DNA from: Planctomycetaceae bacterium
GTDB taxonomy: Bacteria > Planctomycetota > Phycisphaerae > Phycisphaerales > SM1A02
DNA: 39,786 nt
Reading direction: 5' to 3'
Assembly (NCBI GenBank): GCA_021297815.1
Contig: JAJTGK010000012.1
Coordinates: 1 to 39,786, forward strand
Below, in pieces: positions 15,515-23,907 of this stretch (position 1 is the stretch's first letter; every line of letters begins with the position of its first letter). The position numbers and the translations under genes were made by a program. The notes beneath the pieces were generated by a model. That model ran no database searches. It saw only the letters and a list, made by a program, of their open reading frames with translations, and was not told the origin of the DNA.

Positions 15515-17092
15515 GTGCCCTCGAATTGCACCGCCCGAACCATCGCGACCACGAAGCCCGCCCGCTGCATGGGTGCATCGCGCACCAGCCTGGCGCTTCT
15601 CGCCGCGCTCTCGACCACCTTCCTCGCGGGCTGCGAGGTCGACTCGTACTTCGATCCGAGCCGCACCGGCTACTTCGAGAAGACGCCGACCACGATGCCC
15701 GTGCTGTCGCGGCTCGATGTGATCGAGCGGCAGGCCTACAAGGGCGCGACGATCTCGCCGCCGCAGGCCGAGGATCTCGTGCCGAGCGAGCTGAAGTACC
15801 GCCTCGCGCCAGGTGACAATGTGCGCGTCGAGATCTTCGAGCTCATCACGCCCGGCGCCACCGAGGTGCTGCCCGTGACGATCGACCAGACGGGCAACAT
15901 CCGTCTGCCTGAGGTTGGCGATGTCACGGCGGCGGGCCTGACCATCGAGGAGCTGCAGGAAGAGGTCGTCCTCAAGGCGAGCCGCTTCATCGAGAACCCC
16001 GTTGTGGTGGTCTTCCTCGAGCGTGGCCTCGGCTTCCAGTTCACGATCTCGGGTGCCGTCGGCGAGACGGGCGTCTTTGCGCTGCAGCGCCCTGATTTCC
16101 GGCTCTCCGAGGCGATCGCGCTGGCGCGTGGCACCATCGACACCACGCAGCGCGTGATGATCATCCGCGCCGCGGCCCTCGACGACACGCTGAAGCCCAT
16201 CTATCCGCAGCGCCAAGGCGCCGCGGGTGGCGGCGCCGCAGGCGGCTCGACGGGTGGAGCGACGGGCGAGAAGCCCGCGGTCGATGTCGACGCGCTCATC
16301 AACGAACTGACCGACGAGAAGAAGACCGACAAGCCCGCCGAGGGCGGCGAGCAGCCGAAGCCGTCGAGCCCTGGAGCGGTGTCGGGCCTCGCCCGCACGC
16401 TCGCACAGGACGACAAGCCCGCGGTCGATGTCGACGACCTCGCCACGCCGAAGGCCGCTGCCGAGGAAACCGCGGCTTCGCCCACGGGATGGACCTTTGA
16501 CGCAGCCTCGGGCCGCTGGGTGCGCGGTGTGGCCGCAGGCGCGGGAAGCAAGCGCGGCGGACGGCCGTCGCCTTCGCCCACGGCGTCGATGTACGCGACG
16601 CGCATCATCGATGTCGACTACCAGGAGCTCATCAAGGGCGATCCGAACCTCGATGTGATCATCCGCCCGGGCGACCGTATCTATGTCGAGCCGCCCGAGA
16701 CGGGCTTCATCTACATCGACGGCGAGATCAACCGCCCCGGCGTGTTCAACCTCGAGAACTCGAACGGCAAGCTGACCCTGAGCCGTTTCGTGACCGCAGC
16801 AGGCGGCCTTGCGCCGACGGCGATTCCGAACCGCGTCGACATCGTTCGTGTGGTCGGGAAGGACCGCGAGGCGACGATCCGCGTCGACCTCGCAGCCATC
16901 CGAAATCGCTCCGAGCCCGATATCTACATCAAGCCGAACGACCATGTGATCATCGGCACGAACTTCCTCGCGGTGCCGCTGGCCGTGATCCGCAACGGCT
17001 TCCGCATGACCTACGGCTTCGGCTTCCTGCTCGACCGCAACTTCGGCAACGACGTGTTCGGCCCGCCGCCGAGCGACGACATCTTCAACTGA
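15515..17092 (+). CDS. Polysaccharide export (Wza-like) SLBB lipoprotein
   Basis: This 525-residue protein resembles Wza/EpsA-type outer-membrane export proteins. A lipoprotein signal ends in LAGC (Cys40); the polysaccharide-export domain follows (YRLAPGDNVRVEIFEL), then an SLBB domain (FTISGAVGETGVFAL) and a second SLBB domain (FIYIDGEINRPGVFNL, then VTAAGGLAP). About 120 low-complexity residues (about 230-350), rich in Gly, Ala, Lys, Glu and Pro, interrupt the first SLBB unit and include two copies of KPAVDVD. I chose the GTG at 15515, which has CCGGAG 8 nt upstream; an ATG at 15569 without an obvious binding site would also leave an intact lipoprotein signal. It heads the envelope polysaccharide locus. 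It contains the only ACGT in coding sequence (17052). Confidence 0.9.
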   Translation: MPSNCTARTIATTKPARCMGASRTSLALLAALSTTFLAGCEVDSYFDPSRTGYFEKTPTTMPVLSRLDVIERQAYKGATISPPQAEDLVPSELKYRLAPGDNVRVEIFELITPGATEVLPVTIDQTGNIRLPEVGDVTAAGLTIEELQEEVVLKASRFIENPVVVVFLERGLGFQFTISGAVGETGVFALQRPDFRLSEAIALARGTIDTTQRVMIIRAAALDDTLKPIYPQRQGAAGGGAAGGSTGGATGEKPAVDVDALINELTDEKKTDKPAEGGEQPKPSSPGAVSGLARTLAQDDKPAVDVDDLATPKAAAEETAASPTGWTFDAASGRWVRGVAAGAGSKRGGRPSPSPTASMYATRIIDVDYQELIKGDPNLDVIIRPGDRIYVEPPETGFIYIDGEINRPGVFNLENSNGKLTLSRFVTAAGGLAPTAIPNRVDIVRVVGKDREATIRVDLAAIRNRSEPDIYIKPNDHVIIGTNFLAVPLAVIRNGFRMTYGFGFLLDRNFGNDVFGPPPSDDIFN

Positions 17093-17170
17093 CCGGAGTT
17101 CGCCGTTCCCCGACCCGCGCTCCGTGATCTCCATGTTTGACTCATCGGTCGAATTCCCGAACCACATGGT

Positions 17171-17195
17171 CGGGCGTGCCGTAGCGGCCCGCCCG
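17171..17195 (+). other. Strong intercistronic hairpin upstream of the exosortase gene
   Basis: CGGGCG-T-GCCG-TAG-CGGC-C-CGCCCG forms two stacked stems of 6 and 4 bp around a single mismatch. It lies in the 201-bp gap between the export lipoprotein and exosortase genes. There is no T-run after it, so it may act on mRNA stability or attenuation rather than as a simple terminator. A 54-codon frame (17133-17297) crosses it and ends in ATGA at the exosortase start, but its composition does not persuade. Confidence 0.35.
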
Positions 17196-17293
17196 GCTGC
17201 GTGCGTGCGCGGCGTGCGGTCGCATGCGTCGGGTGCGGAGGCTGGGTGCGGGGTCCGTGCGCATGGCGCGCCTGGGATCGTGGATTCGACCGC

Positions 17294-18247
17294 ATGAGCA
17301 CCCTGCAAGGTTCACCGATGCACCGCCAGCCTGCACCTGCAGGCGTGCGGCCCATTGAGCCGCGCACCGCGATCGTCGCGGGCCTGGTGATGCTTGTCGC
17401 GTTGGTCGCGGTGTTCTGTGTGTTCGTGAAGACCCAGGTCCGCTTCGCATTCGAGGAGCCCGCCGACTGGGGCCATACGCTCGTGGTGCCGTTCATCGCG
17501 GGCTACTTCGCGTACATGAAGCGCGACGAGCTCTTCGCGAAGCCGTTCCGGCCGAACTGGCTCGGCGCGCCGCTGATGGCGATCGGCCTTGCGGGATACA
17601 TGGCCTCGACCTTCGGACCCGAGTGGTTCGTGCTGCACCACAACGCGCGCGGCGCTGCGATCGGCGTGACGCTGTTCGGAATGGTGCTGCTCGTGCTCGG
17701 CGCGCGCGCCATGTGGATCCTGGCGTTTCCGCTCGTGTACTGGATCGTCTTCGGACAGTCGGTCAGCGACCGCCTGCTGCAGCTCGTGACGCAGAGCATG
17801 CAGGACTGGTCGGCGGTCGGCGCGTACGCCGCGCTCAAGATCACGGGCCTCGACATCGAGCGCAGCGGCAATGTCATCACGGTCTTCGCGAACGGCGAGC
17901 CGCGTCAGCTGAATGTCGCCGAGGCCTGCTCGGGCATGCGCATGCTCGTGGCGTTCCTCGCGCTCGGCGTCGCCATCGCCTACACGGGGCTTCCGCGGGT
18001 CTGGCAGCGTGTGGTGCTCGTGATCGCGGGCATCCCCGTCGCGCTTGCGGTCAACATCCTGCGCGTCTACACGCTCGGCGTGCTCTCGCTCTGGTCGGTC
18101 GACTTCACGGCAGGCGACTTCCACAGCTTCGTGGGTCTCGTCTGGCTCGTTCCTGCGTTCCTCTTCTACCTCGGCATCATGTGGTTCCTCAAGAACCTCT
18201 TCGTCGAGGACGACGCGAAGCCGGACTCCGCGGGGGGTGCGTCTTGA
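17294..18247 (+). CDS. Exosortase (membrane transpeptidase-like sorting protease)
   Basis: This 317-residue protein has about eight membrane segments and the catalytic triad of the exosortase/archaeosortase family: Cys212 in NVAEACSGMRML, Arg257 in NILRV and His277 in DFHSFVG. Exosortases cleave C-terminal PEP-CTERM-type sorting tails and hand the proteins to the cell surface, usually beside exopolysaccharide genes. No protein in this window has such a tail, so the substrates are elsewhere. The start could also be the ATG at 17318, which has AAGG 8 nt upstream; the choice only affects eight residues. EpsI overlaps it by 4 bp. Confidence 0.93.
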   Translation: MSTLQGSPMHRQPAPAGVRPIEPRTAIVAGLVMLVALVAVFCVFVKTQVRFAFEEPADWGHTLVVPFIAGYFAYMKRDELFAKPFRPNWLGAPLMAIGLAGYMASTFGPEWFVLHHNARGAAIGVTLFGMVLLVLGARAMWILAFPLVYWIVFGQSVSDRLLQLVTQSMQDWSAVGAYAALKITGLDIERSGNVITVFANGEPRQLNVAEACSGMRMLVAFLALGVAIAYTGLPRVWQRVVLVIAGIPVALAVNILRVYTLGVLSLWSVDFTAGDFHSFVGLVWLVPAFLFYLGIMWFLKNLFVEDDAKPDSAGGAS

Positions 18248-19101
18248 GGGCCGAGCCAGGCACGATCCGCGCCTACTTCGTGGCGCTCGCGCTGCTCGTC
18301 GTCGGTTTCGGCGGCTTCTACGCGCTGGTGCGGCAGCTCAACATCCACCTGCTCAAGGAGCGCGTGGAGCTGCGTCGTCCGCTCGATTCGGTGCCGACGC
18401 GCTTCGGCCGCTGGCAGCGGGTCGGCAGCGACACCGTGTACAGCGACACGCTGATCGAGGAGCTCGGCACGCGGAGCTACCTCGATCGCAACTACGCGAT
18501 CGACGGCGACCCGAGCAAGGGCATGATCTTCGTGCATGTGGCCTACTACACGGGCACGATCGATGCGGTGCCGCATATTCCCGAGCGCTGCTGGGCGGTC
18601 GGCGGGCTCGAGGTCACGCAGAACTCGACGGTCGTTCCGTTCGCGATCGACCGCACGGGCTGGACGCCGCTCGAAGGCGACGATTCGGGGCAGTACTTCG
18701 TCAGCTTCGTCACCGATGCCGTGACGGCCGACCGCGAGCCGGTCACGATGCCTGTCGGCGAGATCGCGGCGACGACGATCGAGTTCCAGGATCCCAAGCG
18801 CCCCGAGGTCCGCCAGGTCGGCGGCTACTTCTTCATCGCGAACGGCCGCGCGACGAGCAACAGCTACGGCGTGCGCTCGCTCGCGTTCAACCTGTCCGAC
18901 CGCTACGCCTACTACTGCAAGATCCAGCTCATGAAGCGCGGCACCGTGGCCTCGGCCGACGGGTCGCTGATGGGACCTTTCACCGAGGATGCCTCCGAGC
19001 TCCTCACGCTGCTTCTTCCTCATGTGATGAGGTGCCTCCCCGACTGGCCCGAGTGGGAGAGGCGTTCGCGCGGGGGCGAAGGAGCCGCGACGACGGGCTG
19101 A
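18244..19101 (+). CDS. epsI: EpsI-family exosortase-associated protein
   Basis: This 285-residue protein has a single N-terminal membrane segment (about residues 10-32) followed by the EpsI domain: a VPTRFGRWQ opening, VHVAYYTGTIDAVPHIPERCWAVGGL (equivalent to the usual Cys-Tyr-Pro region) and a strand-rich end with GGYFFIANG. EpsI domains occur as a C-terminal extension of exosortases or as a separate partner, as here. The best start is TTG at 18244, which overlaps the exosortase stop as TTGA, so translation is probably coupled. No better ATG precedes the membrane segment. Confidence 0.88.
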   Translation: MRAEPGTIRAYFVALALLVVGFGGFYALVRQLNIHLLKERVELRRPLDSVPTRFGRWQRVGSDTVYSDTLIEELGTRSYLDRNYAIDGDPSKGMIFVHVAYYTGTIDAVPHIPERCWAVGGLEVTQNSTVVPFAIDRTGWTPLEGDDSGQYFVSFVTDAVTADREPVTMPVGEIAATTIEFQDPKRPEVRQVGGYFFIANGRATSNSYGVRSLAFNLSDRYAYYCKIQLMKRGTVASADGSLMGPFTEDASELLTLLLPHVMRCLPDWPEWERRSRGGEGAATTG

Positions 19102-19128
19102 AGGCCCTGAAGTCCACGGAACAGCACA

Positions 19129-22100
19129 ATGGCTAAGAAAGTCAACAAGAAGCTCGTCTTCGTCGTCGGTTCGCTTGCGCTCGTCGTCGTGATCGGCGGC
19201 GTGGCGACGCTCGCGGTGCGCTACCAGTTCGATGCCGAGCGCAATGTGAGCGCGGGCGACGGGTTCATGGCGGCGGGCGACTACAAGAAGGCCGCCGATG
19301 CCTACGGCCGCGCGGTCAACAAGAAGCCGAACAACCTCGGCTACCTCGACAAGCTCGAGGATTCCGTGCGGAAGACGGTTCCCGCGACGGCATCCGAGGC
19401 GATCGAATCGCACTCGCGCCTGATCGCCGTGCTGAACGCGCAGGCGAAGGTGGCGCGCAACGACATTGGCCGCTGGCGCGAGTCGCTCGAGATCATGCGC
19501 GAGCAGAGCGAGGCTGCGGACACGGTGAATGCGTGGAAGAGCCTGGCGGACCGTGCGACCGACATGCTCGGCATCCTGCCGCCCGAAGATCCGTGCGTGG
19601 CGATCGCGAACCTCTACCGCGGCTACGCGCTCGCACGCGTCTCGAGCGCGCTCAACGAGAGCGAGCGCGAGAACACCGTGAAGGACCTCGAGGCGGCCGC
19701 GACCGGCGCCGCGCTCACGCCCGTCGAGAAGGACATGGCGTATGGAACGATCGCGCGTCTTGCGGTCGCCGACTACGCGCGCGCCCGCGCCGTGGGCCGC
19801 GGAGACCGCACCGATGCCACGCGCGCCGCGGCCGACAGGGCCATCGCGACGGCGGACCAGCAGGTTCCGGGCGGGCTGCGGACGATGTTCGCGAAGCTCG
19901 AGCGCAAGCTCGTCGACATCCGCGCGGGCGATGAGGGCTCCGTGACCGACACGCTGCAGCAGGTCGCGGACGCCGCGGTTGCGCTCGACGACGGGACGAC
20001 GCTGCTCGAGTCGGCGGATGTCTTGGCGAAGGCTGGCCGCGACGGAAGCAACGCTTCGATCGCCATGCTGCGGAGCTATCTCGCGAAGCATCCCGACGAG
20101 TTCCGCCACCGCCGCGCGCTCGCATGGCTCGTCGGCCGCACCGATCCGCAGGCCGCGCTGCCCGAGATCGAAATGGTCGTGTCGGCGAAGCGCCCCGCGA
20201 CGGGTCTGCTCTCGGCGATCTACGACGCCGCGACGACCGACGCCGCGATGCTCCGCTTCGACTTCCTGTATTCGAGCTACCAGACGGCGCCCGCCGAGGA
20301 GCGCAAGACGAGGCGCGAGGCGGTCGACGCGGCGCGCGCGGATCTCGCGAAGCTGCTCGCAGGCAACCCCGACAACTCCGCGCTGCTCCGCACCGACGCG
20401 AAGCTGCTGCTCGCCGATGGCAAGGCGAGCGAGGCGCTGATCAAGATCAACGAGATCTTCGCCAAGGGCAGCCAGATCGACATCGAGCTCTACCTGCTTG
20501 GCGCCGAGGCGAACTCGCGGGCGGGCGAGACGGGCCGCTCCATCGAGCTCATCGAGCAGGGTCTGCAGCGCGCGCCTGGGAACGCGGGTCTGCTCGCGCT
20601 GCGTGCGGACCTCGAGTTCCGTGCAGGTCGCTACCGACAGTCCCTTGCGACGGCCGAGGCGGTGCTGTCCGTGCTGCCCGACAACGAGCAGATGCGGATG
20701 GTCGCCGACGAGTCGCGGCGCATGCTGGCGGCCGACCCGACCGAGCTCGCGGCGGACGACCCGATCGTCGAGTTCGGCGCGCGCATCCAGCAGATGGTCG
20801 ATGCGAAGGAGTTCGACAAGGCTCGCCGCGCATACCGCGAGTATCTCGCGGCGGTGAAGAACGAGGATGTCCGGATGGCCCGTATGGCCACGGGCATCGA
20901 GCTGCAGGCGGGCGACTATGAGACCGGTCGCAAGCTCATCGACGAGTACCTCACGAAGTTCCCTGCCGACCCCGTGCTCTCTCGCTTCAAGGCGGTGATC
21001 TCGAGCGACGACCCTGTCGAGCGCATCGTGGCGCTGACGGAATCGACGCAGGGAGCCGATGGCGCGGGCGCCTCGTCGCCCGTGGCGGTGTACATCCGTC
21101 TCAAGCAGGCGGCGCGCCTCCTCGACGAGCAGGCGACGCGCGAGGAGCGTCTTGGGCTCGCGACGGCGTCGAACTCGCGTGCGACGGCTCGCCGCGTTGC
21201 GGACGGCGCCGCGGAGTGGAAGTCCAAGGCCGAGGCCGCGGACCGCTCCAACCCGACGCTTCTCGAAGCGCAGTTCCTGGACGCCATCGACAACAAGGAC
21301 TTCGCCGCCGCCGAGGCGGTCTCCAAGCTCGCCGAGGCGTCGAGCCCGGACCGTACGCAGGCCGTGACCATGCGCGCGCGTGCGCTTCTCGTCCAGGGCA
21401 AGGCCACCGAGGCGACCGCGATGCTCGAGGCCGCGATCCGCACGGGCGTGGATGCATCGACCGTGCTCCGCACGCTCGGCGCCACGCTTGAGCAGGCGGG
21501 CAACCTCGAGGGCGCGCTGCGCCAGTACGAGGATGCGTACCGTCGTCGCCCGTCCGACATGACCACCGTGCGACTGCTCGTCGGCGCCCTGATGCGCTCG
21601 GGCAATTCGCAGCGTGCGCTCGAGGTGCTGCGCGAGGCGCGGACGGTCGCGGGACTCGACGAGGAGATCGGCGAGACCTGGGTCGGTCTCGAGAGCCGCA
21701 TCGGCGACCGCCGGCTCGCGCAGCGCATGCGCGAGAACCGCTACCGCGTCGCCCCCGCCGACACCACGAACGCGATCGCGCTTGCGAACATCTATGCCAT
21801 CGCCGCGCCTGACCGCGAGGATGTGATCACCGAGCGTGGCGAGGTGGCGTACAACGAATCGCAGTGGCGTGCGCTCGACGCCGCGGCACGCAACGCCGCC
21901 GTCGACCGTACGCGCGAGACATGGCGCCGTCGTGCGGAGGACATCCTCAAGGATGTCACGCGACGCGACCCCGGGAGCATCGATACGGGCATCGCGTACT
22001 CGAACCTCATGCGCATCCTTGGCCGAACCGCCGAGGCTGAGGCGGTGCTGGCGGCGGCTGTGAATGCCGCGGGCGATGCGGCGGGCTGGCGCGGATATGC

Positions 22101-23868
22101 CGTGCTTGGCCAGGTCCAGGTCGTGCTCGACAAGTCCGAGGCGGCGAAGGCGTCGTTTGCCGAGGCCGTGCGCCGCGAGGATCCGGCGACCCGCGAAGCC
22201 ACCAAGGCGATCGTGGATGGACTCATGCAGATCGAGCGGTTCGCGCTCGCGCTTCCGTACCTCGAATCGGTCGCCGCTTCGGCCAACGACGCACCGACGG
22301 TGATGAGGCTCGCCGAGTGCCAGATGCGCCTCGGCAAGATCGCCGAGGCCCGCGCGAGCTTCGATCGCGCCGTGAAGACCATGAAGGAGCGCGACCTCTC
22401 GACCGAACTGCTCGACGGAGCGATCTCGGTCGCCAACGGCGACGCGCTGCGCGTGCAGGGCGATGTCGCCAGGGCGAAGGCGTCGTACGAGGCGGCCGTC
22501 GAGCCGTACCAGCGTGCGAAGCAGCTTGCGCCTTCGCTGCCCGTGCCGTTCGTGCAGGACGCGATGCTGAAGCGAAAGCTCTTCGAGCTCACGGGCGAGC
22601 GCTCGCGGGCCGCGGAGGCGCTGGCGGTCGCCGACCGCGCGGTGGCCGTCGGGTCGAACTACTACCCCGCGTCGGCGGCGCGCTCTGAGGTCCTCATCGC
22701 GACGGGCGATCTGAACGGCGCGATCGCCGAGCTCGAGCGGTTCCTCCGCGTCGCCCCCGCGACGGTGGACGCGCGCCGGCGCGTCGTCGAGCTTCTGATG
22801 CAGACGGGCAACGCCGCGCGCGCCGAGGAGTCGTTGCGTGCGGCGATCGGCTATGCGCCCGGCGAGTCTGGCTGGCACTACATGCTCGGCGATATGCTGA
22901 GCCGTCAGCGGAAGTTCGCCGAAGCCGCCGTCGCGTTCGAGCGTTGCGACACGCTGCGCCCGGATCCCGCTGCGTTCCTCGCGGAGCTAGCCGCCCGCAT
23001 CAATGCCAAGGACTACCGCGGCGTCGTCAGCGCGAGCCGCCGAAGAAGCGACTTCATGCGCACGAGTGGAACGGCGCGCGCCTATGTGGGCGTCGCCCTT
23101 GTCGCGGCGGGCGAGGCTTCCGACGGCGTGAAGACGCTCTCCGAGTGCTACGCCGAGGCCCGCAAGGCCTACGACGCGGGCGACTCGACGCCGCTCTTCG
23201 AGTGGTACGGCCCCGTCGACCTGCTCTACCCACCGACGCGGTTCGCCGAAGCCGAGGCTCTTGTCGCCAAGATCGCGGGTGCGAATCCGACGGCGCTCGA
23301 CCACGAGTACCTCGCGTCGCTTGCGATGATGAACCCCGCGGTCGGCCCCGCGAAGTCGATCGCGCTGCTCGAGAAGTACGCGACGGCCGACTTCTCGAAG
23401 ACTCCCGATGTCGGCGTCGCGGTGTTCGAGCGGCTCGGAACCGCGTACTACCTCCATAACGAATGCCCGAAGGGCATCGAGATGCTCGAGAAGGCGCTGC
23501 AACTCGCGCCACAGGCCCACGCGATCCTGAACAACTACGCGTACCTGTGCGTCGAGTGCCTGAAGGATGCGAAGAAGGGTCTTCCGTCCGCACGGCTCGC
23601 CGTCCAGATGCAGCCGATGCGGCCCGAGTACCTCGACACGCTCGGTGCGCTGTTGATCGCCGATAATCAATCGCGCGAGGCGCTCGAAGTGCTCGACCGG
23701 GCTGCAACGCTTGGGACCTCGGCCCCGATCGAGGCGCATCGCGCGCAGGCGCTCAACGCGCTCGGCCGCGGCAAGGAAGCGAAGGACGCGCTTGCCAAGG
23801 CCGACGCGCTCTCGCCCGATCCCGCGACCAAGCGCCTGATCGAGCAGCTCAAGTCCGAAGTGAAGTGA
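19129..23868 (+). CDS. Giant membrane-anchored TPR protein of the exosortase/polysaccharide locus
   Basis: This 1579-residue protein has a short basic N-terminus and one membrane segment (about residues 9-28), then tetratricopeptide-type helical repeats almost throughout; clear units include AGDYKKAADAYGRAVNKKPNN, AGRYRQSLATAEAVLSVLPDN and PKGIEMLEKALQLAPQAHAILNNYAYL. The topology suggests a periplasmic scaffold tethered to the inner membrane. Large TPR proteins (PrsT-like) are found in PEP-CTERM/exosortase loci, where they are thought to organise export machinery; equivalence here is inferred from context. It is 27 bp downstream of epsI. A 1570-residue frame on the opposite strand is a coding shadow. 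Confidence 0.88.
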   Translation: MAKKVNKKLVFVVGSLALVVVIGGVATLAVRYQFDAERNVSAGDGFMAAGDYKKAADAYGRAVNKKPNNLGYLDKLEDSVRKTVPATASEAIESHSRLIAVLNAQAKVARNDIGRWRESLEIMREQSEAADTVNAWKSLADRATDMLGILPPEDPCVAIANLYRGYALARVSSALNESERENTVKDLEAAATGAALTPVEKDMAYGTIARLAVADYARARAVGRGDRTDATRAAADRAIATADQQVPGGLRTMFAKLERKLVDIRAGDEGSVTDTLQQVADAAVALDDGTTLLESADVLAKAGRDGSNASIAMLRSYLAKHPDEFRHRRALAWLVGRTDPQAALPEIEMVVSAKRPATGLLSAIYDAATTDAAMLRFDFLYSSYQTAPAEERKTRREAVDAARADLAKLLAGNPDNSALLRTDAKLLLADGKASEALIKINEIFAKGSQIDIELYLLGAEANSRAGETGRSIELIEQGLQRAPGNAGLLALRADLEFRAGRYRQSLATAEAVLSVLPDNEQMRMVADESRRMLAADPTELAADDPIVEFGARIQQMVDAKEFDKARRAYREYLAAVKNEDVRMARMATGIELQAGDYETGRKLIDEYLTKFPADPVLSRFKAVISSDDPVERIVALTESTQGADGAGASSPVAVYIRLKQAARLLDEQATREERLGLATASNSRATARRVADGAAEWKSKAEAADRSNPTLLEAQFLDAIDNKDFAAAEAVSKLAEASSPDRTQAVTMRARALLVQGKATEATAMLEAAIRTGVDASTVLRTLGATLEQAGNLEGALRQYEDAYRRRPSDMTTVRLLVGALMRSGNSQRALEVLREARTVAGLDEEIGETWVGLESRIGDRRLAQRMRENRYRVAPADTTNAIALANIYAIAAPDREDVITERGEVAYNESQWRALDAAARNAAVDRTRETWRRRAEDILKDVTRRDPGSIDTGIAYSNLMRILGRTAEAEAVLAAAVNAAGDAAGWRGYAVLGQVQVVLDKSEAAKASFAEAVRREDPATREATKAIVDGLMQIERFALALPYLESVAASANDAPTVMRLAECQMRLGKIAEARASFDRAVKTMKERDLSTELLDGAISVANGDALRVQGDVARAKASYEAAVEPYQRAKQLAPSLPVPFVQDAMLKRKLFELTGERSRAAEALAVADRAVAVGSNYYPASAARSEVLIATGDLNGAIAELERFLRVAPATVDARRRVVELLMQTGNAARAEESLRAAIGYAPGESGWHYMLGDMLSRQRKFAEAAVAFERCDTLRPDPAAFLAELAARINAKDYRGVVSASRRRSDFMRTSGTARAYVGVALVAAGEASDGVKTLSECYAEARKAYDAGDSTPLFEWYGPVDLLYPPTRFAEAEALVAKIAGANPTALDHEYLASLAMMNPAVGPAKSIALLEKYATADFSKTPDVGVAVFERLGTAYYLHNECPKGIEMLEKALQLAPQAHAILNNYAYLCVECLKDAKKGLPSARLAVQMQPMRPEYLDTLGALLIADNQSREALEVLDRAATLGTSAPIEAHRAQALNALGRGKEAKDALAKADALSPDPATKRLIEQLKSEVK

Positions 23869-23884
23869 CGGGCCGTTCGGCCCG
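23869..23884 (+). other. Intercistronic hairpin after the TPR gene
   Basis: CGGGCC-GTTC-GGCCCG is a perfect 6-bp stem starting right after the TPR stop codon and 23 nt before the next gene's ATG. Without a T-run it is more likely an mRNA-stabilising or processing element than a terminator. Confidence 0.35.
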
Positions 23885-23907
23885 ATGGAACGATTCCGAG
23901 AAATGCC

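Noticed and set aside
18166-22878. 1570-codon frame on the minus strand opposite the TPR gene
   Set aside because: It is a shadow of GC-biased codon use in the TPR gene; composition is Arg/His/Leu-rich with no domain, and the plus-strand TPR repeats are clear.
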